This document shows positions 1-5,505 of a stretch of DNA of 5,505 nt, in pieces. The notes beneath the pieces are model-generated. The model worked only from the letters and a program-made list of their open reading frames with translations. It had not been told where the DNA came from and did not search any database. A program made the position numbers and the translations under genes. Source of the stretch: Candidatus Dormiibacterota bacterium (GTDB lineage: Bacteria > Chloroflexota > Dormibacteria > Aeolococcales > Aeolococcaceae); assembly GCA_019234035.1 (NCBI GenBank), contig JAFALX010000407.1, positions 1-5,505 of the forward strand. The letters are read 5' to 3'. Each line of letters starts with the position of its first letter. The stretch's first letter is position 1.

Positions 1-30
1 CAGAAAGAGTGCGAAGGACAGCGCGAACAC
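1..30 (-). CDS. Possible start of a membrane/pilin-like protein, cut by left edge
   Basis: Read leftwards from a GTG at 30-28, this frame encodes MFALSFALFL, a wholly hydrophobic stretch resembling the start of a membrane segment in TadE/TadG-type proteins. Three codons further upstream (T-L-I) also fit a membrane helix, but a TAG at 42-40 closes that frame just before them. A different frame starting at the ATG at 47-45 gives MVRRSS and would supply the positive charges expected before such a helix, but it then reads as non-hydrophobic sequence. The gene would follow the pseudopilin gene ending at 81 on the same strand, so a third pilin-like gene is plausible. Only ten codons are visible, no ribosome binding site is seen, and the start is unsettled. 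The rest of 1-80 shows nothing else recognisable. Confidence 0.25.
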   Translation of the reverse strand, partial: MFALSFALFL

Positions 31-80
31 GATGAGCGTCTAACCATGCGCGTGCCGCGGCCGCGCGCCTCTGCAGGGTG

Positions 81-776
81 TCATTGCCGGAAGGGCGGTG
101 GCAGCGCCTCGGCGTGGGCGCGCAGCGTTGGCGACCAGAACACGCCCCAGGCGAGCGGCGTCCGGGAGAAGTCGAGTGTCGCGGTTGCCTCGCAGAGCAC
201 GACGGAGAGCCCGCGTGGTGGGTTGAGCGCGCGATCGACATAGCCGCTGAACGTCGCTCCGCCGGGTGCGGTGGCGCCGAGCACGCAGGAAACCTCGGCG
301 TGCTGCGGCGATGCTGGATACGGGGTCGCCCCGCCGAATGCGGTTGCGGAACGGCCGCTGTCTCCGCCGGTGAGACAGAGCGGGGCGCTCTGCCAGCGAA
401 GGATCGCCGCGTACCCCTGCATGCTCCCGTAGAAGGATTCGGCGGCGAATCGACAGCCGGTGGGGATGCCGGCGGTGGAGAGCGCAGTGCCCGTTGCCTG
501 CGCGCAGCAGCGTGGGTCCGGACAGCACGCGGCCCCCGCGGGGTCGTACGCCTCCTGCGTCGCCTGAAATCGCGACTGCGCCGCCAGGGCCGTCGCCGTG
601 TCGAGCTGCTGCTGCACCGCCACCTGCAGCATCACCGCGATGAAGTTGCAGACGAGCAGCAGCATGATGGGAATCACGAGCGCGGTCTCGAGCACCGCTT
701 GTGCCGACGACCGCCGGCCGCGACGCGACCGCGTGCAGCGCACTGCGGTCGTGCGCCGAGCGGGGACGCGTCTCAC
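81..776 (-). CDS. TadE/TadG-type pseudopilin-like protein, cysteine-rich
   Basis: This 231-residue protein has the architecture of TadE-family minor pilins of tight-adherence (Flp) pili. A basic leader (about residues 1-25, many Arg) is followed by one hydrophobic helix (about 31-53) and an extracytoplasmic domain. The segment SAQAVLETALVIP matches the TadE signature usually seen as GQATVEFALVLP, with the conserved Glu at residue 30. By analogy a prepilin peptidase would cut before Gln26, but the residue before the cut is Ala rather than Gly. The ectodomain carries eight cysteines (84, 85, 90, 91, 108, 134, 164, 195), including a CCPDPRCC cluster, so disulfide bonding is likely. The start is a GTG at 776-774 overlapping the TGA of the preceding gene, which implies translational coupling. 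No Shine-Dalgarno is visible. Family assignment rests on the N-terminus; the ectodomain is not recognised. Confidence 0.72.
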   Translation of the reverse strand: MRRVPARRTTAVRCTRSRRGRRSSAQAVLETALVIPIMLLLVCNFIAVMLQVAVQQQLDTATALAAQSRFQATQEAYDPAGAACCPDPRCCAQATGTALSTAGIPTGCRFAAESFYGSMQGYAAILRWQSAPLCLTGGDSGRSATAFGGATPYPASPQHAEVSCVLGATAPGGATFSGYVDRALNPPRGLSVVLCEATATLDFSRTPLAWGVFWSPTLRAHAEALPPPFRQ

Positions 777-1360
777 GGCGCAAACCGCAGCGTGTGCGTG
801 GTCACGCGGATGTCGGCGGGAATCTCGCCACCGCTGCCGCCGAGTCCGAACCCCGGCGGGACCAGCGACGCGACGTGCCCGACGAGCAGCACGGAAACGG
901 TCGGCGTGTCAGTGCAGTACGGAGGCGTGGGAGCACCGGCGCTCCCCGCCGGTGTCACGCACGCCGGCGGTACGCGCTGCTCGATGCACAGGGCGACCGT
1001 GCGCGCACCGATCGCCGCCTCCGCGTCGGCCGGGGTCGCCGGGCACGCGCCCTCCGTCCACGGGACGATGCGCGTCGCGAACAGCGCCTGCTGCAACTGG
1101 GGCGTCACCGCGGCTGTCACCGTGCGGGCGTCGGGAGGCGGCGCGCCCACCGGTGCCGCGCCGGAGGCTGCGGCGAGCCGCGCCGCCTCCTCCACCGCCG
1201 CCACCTCGGCGCCGTTCTGCACCGCCCAGAGTCCGGCGTCGATCGACGCCAGGAAGCACACGAGGAACAGCGGCGCCACAAAGGCGAACTCGATTGTCGC
1301 CTGTGACCTGGTGCGACGGCGCCGAAGCCGGCGCTCGCCGCAATCGGCGCCTTCCCGCAT
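773..1360 (-). CDS. TadE-like pseudopilin protein
   Basis: This 195-residue protein begins with a 19-residue, strongly basic leader (RRLRRRRTRS) followed by QATIEFAFVAPLFLVCFL, a near-textbook TadE-family motif with Glu24 at the +5 position of a prepilin-type processing site. The membrane helix runs from about 23 to 41. The sequence after it (DAGLWAVQNGAEVAAVEEAARLAA) is typical of the amphipathic helix that follows the membrane segment in TadE/TadG proteins. Four ectodomain cysteines lie at 106, 125, 134 and 149. The residue before the predicted cut is Ser, not Gly. Family members are minor pilins or assembly proteins of Tad pili at the cytoplasmic membrane. The gene overlaps the next pseudopilin gene by 4 bases, so the two are very probably one transcription unit. 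The start is an ATG at 1360-1358 without a Shine-Dalgarno; a TANNNT-type hexamer, TACGCT, lies ten bases upstream. Confidence 0.78.
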   Translation of the reverse strand: MREGADCGERRLRRRRTRSQATIEFAFVAPLFLVCFLASIDAGLWAVQNGAEVAAVEEAARLAAASGAAPVGAPPPDARTVTAAVTPQLQQALFATRIVPWTEGACPATPADAEAAIGARTVALCIEQRVPPACVTPAGSAGAPTPPYCTDTPTVSVLLVGHVASLVPPGFGLGGSGGEIPADIRVTTHTLRFAP

Positions 1361-1429
1361 GAGCCAGGAGAGCGTACGCGCTCCGTTCCTCGGACGCGGC
1401 GGTCGCCAGGCGCTCGAACGTGCTGGATC

Positions 1430-1453
1430 GGACTTTGTCCGGACGGCGTCCGG
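1430..1453 (-). repeat. GC-rich inverted repeats just past the TPR gene; possible terminator
   Basis: Directly after the TPR-protein stop (TGA at 1458-1456, minus strand) lies the palindrome CCGGACG-G-CGTCCGG at 1439-1453. In RNA it can form a six-base-pair stem with a three-base loop. A smaller inverted repeat, GGAC-TTT-GTCC, abuts it at 1430-1440. The position in the 95-base gap between the TPR and pseudopilin genes suits a terminator, attenuator or RNA-processing hairpin. No U-tract follows on the minus strand, so intrinsic termination is doubtful. The symmetry is plain in the sequence; the function is inference. Confidence 0.4.
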
Positions 1454-1455
1454 GC

Positions 1456-2562
1456 TCAGGACACCGTGATGAAGGCGAGATCCACGGGGGTGACCGGATT
1501 GACGGTCACCGGGTTCGCCGGCAGCCCCGTGTCGGGGTCGACGAAGGTCTCCCAGTTGCCGGCCCGGAAGAGCTCGAACACGTACGGGCCGCCCACCGGA
1601 ATGCTGGCGAAGCGGAAGTTTCCGGACGCGTCGGCGTCCGCATAGAAAAAGGGCCCGCTGGTGAGGTACCCGCCGGGCTCGTTGGTGAAGTGGCTGCTGA
1701 GGCGCACCTGGGCGGCGAGGGCAGCGCCCGCATGGTCGACAAGCGTGCCGCTCACCGGCTGCCCCTCGGCCAGCAGCTGCCGGGCGGCGCGCGCCTGCGA
1801 GGTGAGGCTGTACGACGCCACCAGGCGCTGCAGCGCGGCGACCGCCTCACCGAAGGAGCCCGCGCCGATCTCCTGGTCAGCCTCGGCGAGGAGCGCAGCG
1901 GGCAGGAGCGGCGCCGCCTGCGCGCTCCCGCCGGCGCCCATCGCCGCAGCGGAGTCGAGCGCGGTGACGGCGCCGACCCCGTTGCCGTGCGACAGCAGGG
2001 TCTGGGAGTCGGCGATGAGGTACGCGATCTGGAGCCCCGGGACATGGCCGGCGGCCGGCCCGGTGCCGGCGAGGCCGAGCTGGGTCAGCTCCTGGAGCCT
2101 GCTCAGCGCGGTATCGAAGTCACCGCGATTGGCGGCGGTCTCCGCGGCCCCGAGCAGCAGCGAGCTCTCCGTCTCGCGCACGTTGGAGGCGAGGGCCGGC
2201 AGCGTCACCGCGCGAGCCATCGCGACCGCCTGATCGGCCTTGTCCGCCTTCCCGAGCGCCTGCGCCCACTGCAGCATGGTTCGCTGGGCATTCATCGCGG
2301 CGGCCTTCACGTCGCTCTGGTCGAACACGTAGATCGGCCCGGTGCGGTCCTCGACGGACCGGTACATCGCGACCGCGGCTCCGTACTGACCGCTCGAGGC
2401 GAGGTCGTGGGCCCGCGACGCGGCGTCCGCGGTGCCTCGCGCCGCGCCGAAGGCGAGCGCCAGCACCAGCACGACCAGGACGACGCAGCCGAACGCGACC
2501 GCCGGCCAGCGCCGGCTCGCCGGCTCCTCTCGATACACCTCGCGGCCTATAACGCTCGACAC
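1456..2562 (-). CDS. Membrane-anchored TPR-like protein with C-terminal carboxypeptidase-regulatory-like domain
   Basis: This 368-residue protein has a short charged N-terminus (1-19, with Arg17-Arg18 before the membrane) and a single strong membrane helix (about 20-41). An alanine-rich helical region (about 43-265) has tetratricopeptide-like repeats, such as ASSGQYGAAVAMYRSV at 55-70, NRGDFDTALSRLQEL at 145-159 and GAGSFGEAVAALQRLV at 233-248. The C-terminal part (about 267-368) looks like a beta-sandwich of the carboxypeptidase-regulatory type: GQPVSGTLVDHAGAAL, then DASGNFRFASIPVGGPYVFEL. The Arg pair suggests that most of the protein lies outside the cytoplasmic membrane. It heads the minus-strand run that continues into the pseudopilin genes, so a role in assembling or scaffolding a surface structure is possible, but no specific function is recognised. 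The start is a GTG at 2562-2560; another in-frame GTG at codon 9 is an alternative. AGGA lies thirteen bases upstream, too far for a good ribosome binding site. Confidence 0.7.
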   Translation of the reverse strand: MSSVIGREVYREEPASRRWPAVAFGCVVLVVLVLALAFGAARGTADAASRAHDLASSGQYGAAVAMYRSVEDRTGPIYVFDQSDVKAAAMNAQRTMLQWAQALGKADKADQAVAMARAVTLPALASNVRETESSLLLGAAETAANRGDFDTALSRLQELTQLGLAGTGPAAGHVPGLQIAYLIADSQTLLSHGNGVGAVTALDSAAAMGAGGSAQAAPLLPAALLAEADQEIGAGSFGEAVAALQRLVASYSLTSQARAARQLLAEGQPVSGTLVDHAGAALAAQVRLSSHFTNEPGGYLTSGPFFYADADASGNFRFASIPVGGPYVFELFRAGNWETFVDPDTGLPANPVTVNPVTPVDLAFITVS

Positions 2563-2585
2563 CCGATCGCCGATATCCTGCCGCG
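2563..2585. promoter_or_regulatory. Divergent junction with overlapping -10-like elements (candidate bidirectional promoter)
   Basis: Only 23 bases separate the two divergent GTG starts. The palindrome GATATC (2572-2577) sits at the centre of the gap. Reading right, TATCCT (2574-2579) matches the TANNNT -10 pattern and ends six bases before the hutH GTG, the usual spacing for a leaderless transcript. Reading left, TATCGG (2575-2570) is a weaker -10-like hexamer ending seven bases before the TPR-gene GTG. No good -35 box is visible at 17-base spacing in either direction; those positions fall inside the two coding regions. A second palindrome, CGATCG (2564-2569), may be an operator half or chance. 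A regulator such as HutC is not encoded in the window. Confidence 0.4.
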
Positions 2586-4112
2586 GTGCTCACCCTCGAT
2601 GGCGGGCCTCTCGGGATCGACGACGTGGTGGCGGTGGCGCGACGGGGAGAGCCCGTGGCGGTGAGCCCGGCGGTCACCGACCGCATGCGCCCGTCGCGCG
2701 AGGCGGTGGCGCGCATCGACGCCGGGAACGAGGTGGCGTACGGCGTGACCACAGGGTTCGGCGCCCTTGCGGATCGCGCCGTCGGACGCGAGCAGCGCGA
2801 GGCGCTGCAGCGTGCGCTCGTCCTGAGCCACGCCGCGGGCATGGGGCCGGCGCTGGATGCCGAGGTCGTCCGCGGCATGCTGCTGCTCCGCGCGCGCACG
2901 CTCGCCGCCGGCCACTCCGGCGTTCGCCGGGAGCTGGTCGAAGCGCTCGCCGTGCTGCTCAACAGCGGCCCGCTCCCGTGGGTGCCGGAGCGCGGCTCGC
3001 TCGGCGCCTCGGGCGATCTCGCACCGCTGGCGCACGCGGCGGCGACGCTTCTCGGCGAGGGGTGGTTCGTCGGCGACGGCGGCGAGCCCGTTGCGTCGGC
3101 GCCGGTGCTCGAGGGACGAGGCCTGCCACCGCTGCGCCTGGTGCCCAAGGAGGGGCTCGCGCTCATCAACGGCACCGACGCCTCGACCGCCGCCCTGGCA
3201 CTGGCGGTGCGCGACGTCGAGTCGCTGCTGCGCGCCGCCGACTGCGCGTGCGCGATGAGCGTCGAGGCGCTGCTGGGCACGTCGCGCCCGTTCGCGCCCG
3301 ACGTCGCCGCCCTGCGCCCCGCGCCCGGCCAGCAGGCGTCGGCGGAGAACATCGCCGCGCTGCTGACGGGCAGCCCGATGGTGGCGTCGCACCGGGAGTC
3401 GCATCACGCCGTGCAGGACGCGTACTCGCTGCGCTGCGCGCCGCAGGTCCACGGCGCCGCCCGCGACGTGGTGGCCTTCTGCCGCACCACCGTGGAGCGA
3501 GAAATGGCCAGTATTGTCGACAACCCGGTCGTGCTCGACGGCGAGGTGGTCAGCGCCGGCAACTTCCACGCTCAGGCGCTCGCGTACGCGGCCGACATGC
3601 TCGCGGCGGTGTGCGCCGACGTCGCCGCCATCAGCGAGCGCCGTGTGGACCGCCTGCTCGACCCATCCCGTTCCCGTGGTCTCCCTGCCTTTCTCTCACC
3701 CGATCCCGGTCTCAACAGCGGGTTCATGATCGCGCAGTACACGGCCGCCGCGACGGTTGCCGCCCTGCGCCATGCCGCAGCCCCCCTCGCCGTGCACAGC
3801 GCGGTCACCAGCGCCGGGCAGGAGGACCACGTGTCGATGAGCTTCGAGGCGGCGCGGCGGACCCGCGCCTCGGTGCCCATGCTCCGGTCCGTGCTGGCGG
3901 TGGAGCTCTGCTGCGCCGCGCAGGCACTGGAGCTGCGCGCCCCGCTGCGGCCGGCGCCGGCCACGGCCGCGCTCCTGGAGGCGGTGCGCGCCATCGTCGC
4001 GCCGCTCCGTGAGGACCGCGTGCTCGCCGGAGACCTGGCCGCACTGGAGGGCTGGGTGAATCGGGAGGGGTTCGAGGCCGCCGCAGCCGGTGCGGCCGGG
4101 CCGCTGCGATGA
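2586..4112 (+). CDS. hutH: Histidine ammonia-lyase (histidase)
   Basis: This enzyme catalyses the first step of histidine catabolism, deaminating L-histidine to trans-urocanate and ammonia in the cytoplasm. It is 508 residues, the usual family length. The self-forming MIO electrophile arises from Ala141-Ser142-Gly143 within GSLGASGDLAPLAH. Other hallmarks are YGVTTGFG (Tyr52 is the likely catalytic base), SHAAG (His82), INGTDAS (Asn195), QDAYSLRC (Gln277, Tyr280, Arg283), DNPVV, GNFHAQ and QEDHVSM (Glu413). The start is GTG at 2586; a TAA at 2550-2552 closes the frame upstream and the N-terminus MLTLDGGPLGIDDVVAVAR aligns with the family start. No Shine-Dalgarno is present. The gene overlaps hutU by four bases (ATGA). 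The related aromatic ammonia-lyases share the MIO fold, but the hutU neighbour and the residue set favour histidase. Confidence 0.96.
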   Translation: MLTLDGGPLGIDDVVAVARRGEPVAVSPAVTDRMRPSREAVARIDAGNEVAYGVTTGFGALADRAVGREQREALQRALVLSHAAGMGPALDAEVVRGMLLLRARTLAAGHSGVRRELVEALAVLLNSGPLPWVPERGSLGASGDLAPLAHAAATLLGEGWFVGDGGEPVASAPVLEGRGLPPLRLVPKEGLALINGTDASTAALALAVRDVESLLRAADCACAMSVEALLGTSRPFAPDVAALRPAPGQQASAENIAALLTGSPMVASHRESHHAVQDAYSLRCAPQVHGAARDVVAFCRTTVEREMASIVDNPVVLDGEVVSAGNFHAQALAYAADMLAAVCADVAAISERRVDRLLDPSRSRGLPAFLSPDPGLNSGFMIAQYTAAATVAALRHAAAPLAVHSAVTSAGQEDHVSMSFEAARRTRASVPMLRSVLAVELCCAAQALELRAPLRPAPATAALLEAVRAIVAPLREDRVLAGDLAALEGWVNREGFEAAAAGAAGPLR

Positions 4113-5505
4113 GCGGTCCCCGCCCCGTTCGGGCGCCCCGCGGAACAGGGCGGACCTGCCGCAGCTGGCAGACGGAGGCGGCGCTGCGCTGCCTGATGAA
4201 CAACCTCGACCCCGACGTCGCCGAAGATCCGGACAACCTTGTCGTCTACGGCGGGAGCGGACGCGCCGCGCGCTCGTGGGAGGCGTACGACGCCATCGTC
4301 GCCTCGCTCCGCGACCTCCTCGACGAGGAGACACTGCTCGTGCAGTCGGGCAAGCCCGTCGGGATCGCGCGCACCCACGAGCTGGCGCCGCGCGTGCTCA
4401 TCGCCAACTCGCTGCTCGTCCCGCAGTGGGCGACGTGGGAGGAGTTCTGGCGGCTCGAGGCGATGGGGCTGACGATGTACGGCCAGATGACCGCGGGGTC
4501 GTGGATCTACATCGGCACCCAGGGCATCGTGCAGGGCACGTACGAGACCTTCGCCGCCGTGGCTCGCGCACGGTTCGGCGGCTCGCTGCAGGGTCGGGTG
4601 GTGGTCACGTCCGGGCTCGGCGGCATGGGCGGCGCCCAGCCGCTGGCGGTGACCATGAACGGCGGTGTGGCGCTGTGCCTCGAGGTGGATCCCGCGCGCA
4701 TCGCGCGGCGGCTGCGGACGGGATACCTGGACGAGGTCGCGCCGACGCTCGACGAGGCGATGCGCCGCTGCGACCTCGTGCGCGAGCAGGGCGGGGCGCG
4801 ATCCGTCGCCGTCTGCGCCAACGCGGCGGACGCGCTCCCGCAGCTGCTGGCATCGGCGTTCGCCGCAGACGTGGTCACCGATCAGACCAGCGCGCACGAC
4901 CCGCTGCACGGGTACGTCCCCGCCGGGCTGTCGCTCACGGACGCCGCCGAGCTGCGCGAGTCCGACCCCGACGGATACGTGCTCCGCGCACGCGAATCCA
5001 TGGCCCGGCACTGCGAGGCGATGGTCGAGTATCGCGAGCGCGGCGCCGAGGTGTTCGACTACGGCAACGGCCTGCGTGAGCAGGCGCGCGTCGGCGGGTT
5101 CGACCGCGCCTTCACCTATCCCGGCTTCGTCGCCGCATACCTGCGGCTCGAGTTCGCGCGCGGCCGCGGACCCTTCCGCTGGGTGGCGCTCAGCGGCGAC
5201 GCCCACGACATCGCTCGCACCGATCGCGCGCTTCTCGAGCTCTTCCCCGACGACGAGGCGCTGCATCGCTGGCTGCGCCTCGCCGAGCAGCACGTGCAGT
5301 TTCAGGGCCTGCCGGCGCGGATCTGCTGGCTCGGCGCCGGGCAGCGCGACCTCGCCGGCGTGCGCTTCAACGACCTGGTGGGCCGCGGCGAGGTGGCGGC
5401 GCCGATCGTCATCGGCCGCGACCACCTCGACAGTGGGTCGGTGGCGTCGCCCTTTCGGGAGACGGAGGCGATGCGCGACGGCAGCGACGCCATCGCCGAC
5501 TGGCC
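4109..5505 (+). CDS. hutU: Urocanate hydratase (urocanase), 3' end cut by window edge
   Basis: Urocanase adds water to urocanate using tightly bound NAD+ as electrophile, giving 4-imidazolone-5-propionate, the second step of the Hut pathway. The frame opens at ATG 4109, overlapping the hutH stop, and stays open for 465 codons to the right edge, roughly five-sixths of the usual 550-560 residues. Signatures in order are LMNNLDPDVAEDP (29-41), VVYGGSGRAARSWE (45-58), LLVQSGKPVG (76-85), MYGQMTAGSWIYIGTQGIV (123-141), the NAD-binding loop GLGGMGGAQPLA (169-180), DQTSAHDPLHGY (258-269), FDYGN (316-320), GPFRWVALSGD (354-364), ARICWLG with likely catalytic Cys406 (403-409), and APIVIGRDHLDSGSVASP (431-448). 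The missing C-terminus would hold the HHGGG motif. Start choice is firm because the conserved region begins soon after (RAPRGT at 8-13). No Shine-Dalgarno is seen, so translation is probably coupled to hutH. Confidence 0.96.
   Translation, partial: MSGPRPVRAPRGTGRTCRSWQTEAALRCLMNNLDPDVAEDPDNLVVYGGSGRAARSWEAYDAIVASLRDLLDEETLLVQSGKPVGIARTHELAPRVLIANSLLVPQWATWEEFWRLEAMGLTMYGQMTAGSWIYIGTQGIVQGTYETFAAVARARFGGSLQGRVVVTSGLGGMGGAQPLAVTMNGGVALCLEVDPARIARRLRTGYLDEVAPTLDEAMRRCDLVREQGGARSVAVCANAADALPQLLASAFAADVVTDQTSAHDPLHGYVPAGLSLTDAAELRESDPDGYVLRARESMARHCEAMVEYRERGAEVFDYGNGLREQARVGGFDRAFTYPGFVAAYLRLEFARGRGPFRWVALSGDAHDIARTDRALLELFPDDEALHRWLRLAEQHVQFQGLPARICWLGAGQRDLAGVRFNDLVGRGEVAAPIVIGRDHLDSGSVASPFRETEAMRDGSDAIADW

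Noticed and set aside
40..783. Alternative minus-strand frame over the first pseudopilin gene, ending at the TAG at 42-40
   Set aside because: It lacks a membrane segment and is Arg-rich; the 81-776 frame has the TadE motif and starts on the overlap with the preceding gene.
78..1469. Long plus-strand open frame antisense to both pseudopilin genes
   Set aside because: Its translation is Arg/Ala/Ser-rich with no recognisable domain, while the opposite strand carries two clear TadE motifs with membrane helices and a coupled overlap. Long antisense frames are common in GC-rich DNA.
2548..2553. TATAAC on the plus strand as a -10 box for hutH
   Set aside because: It lies inside the TPR coding start with no matching -35, and would give a short leader without a ribosome binding site. 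TATCCT at 2574-2579 fits the start spacing better, though TATAAC cannot be excluded.
2120..3352. Minus-strand open frame spanning the divergent junction
   Set aside because: It crosses the TPR gene start and the hutH N-terminal half in another frame and has low-complexity Ser/Arg/Ala composition, with no domain visible.
3661..3713. Pyrimidine-rich stretch in hutH, lower in GC than its surroundings
   Set aside because: It encodes the conserved LLDPSRSRGLPAFLSPDPG region in frame, so protein constraint explains it; no repeat or insertion boundary is visible.
2432..4012. Plus-strand open frame in a second frame over hutH
   Set aside because: Arg/Gly/Ala-rich out-of-frame shadow of hutH, whose own frame contains the full set of catalytic motifs.
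2586..4112. Phenylalanine/tyrosine ammonia-lyase or aminomutase instead of histidase
   Set aside because: The same fold and MIO triad occur in those enzymes, but the His82/Glu413 set and the overlapping urocanase gene point to histidine utilisation.
3572..5425. Minus-strand open frame of about 617 codons opposite hutH and hutU
   Set aside because: It lies antisense to unmistakable histidase and urocanase motifs; its His/Arg/Ala-rich sequence is what the complementary strand of such codons yields.

Overview
The window is very GC-rich, high-coding-density bacterial DNA with GTG starts, 4-base gene overlaps and almost no recognisable Shine-Dalgarno sequences. This suits a high-GC phylum such as Actinomycetota or a Chloroflexota/Dormibacterota-type lineage. 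The sequence alone does not settle the lineage, so this is inference only.

The layout is two divergent blocks that meet at about 2563-2585. The left block (minus strand, 2562 down to 1) has three clear genes. The first is a membrane-anchored TPR-like protein with a C-terminal beta-sandwich-like domain (1456-2562). After a 95-base gap carrying a GC-rich inverted repeat come two TadE/TadG-type pseudopilin-like genes that overlap by 4 bases (773-1360 and 81-776). A hydrophobic reading frame at the extreme left edge may be the start of another membrane or pilin-like gene. This block looks like part of a Tad (tight adherence) pilus locus, although no Tad ATPase, secretin or platform protein is visible here.

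The right block (plus strand, 2586 to the right edge) is the start of a histidine-utilisation operon. It holds a complete hutH (histidine ammonia-lyase) followed, with an ATGA overlap, by hutU (urocanate hydratase). hutU runs off the right edge after 465 codons. The two enzymes convert histidine to urocanate and then to 4-imidazolone-5-propionate. hutI and the remaining genes are expected beyond 5505.

The most unusual spot is the 23-base divergent junction. It contains a palindrome, GATATC, around which two oppositely oriented -10-like hexamers overlap. The plus-strand hexamer TATCCT lies exactly six bases from the hutH GTG, which is the geometry of a leaderless bidirectional promoter. Other points of interest are pseudopilin processing sites without the usual glycine, a cysteine-rich pilin ectodomain with a CCxxxxCC motif, and a possible frame break at the left edge. 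No strong evidence for a wholly new system was found.
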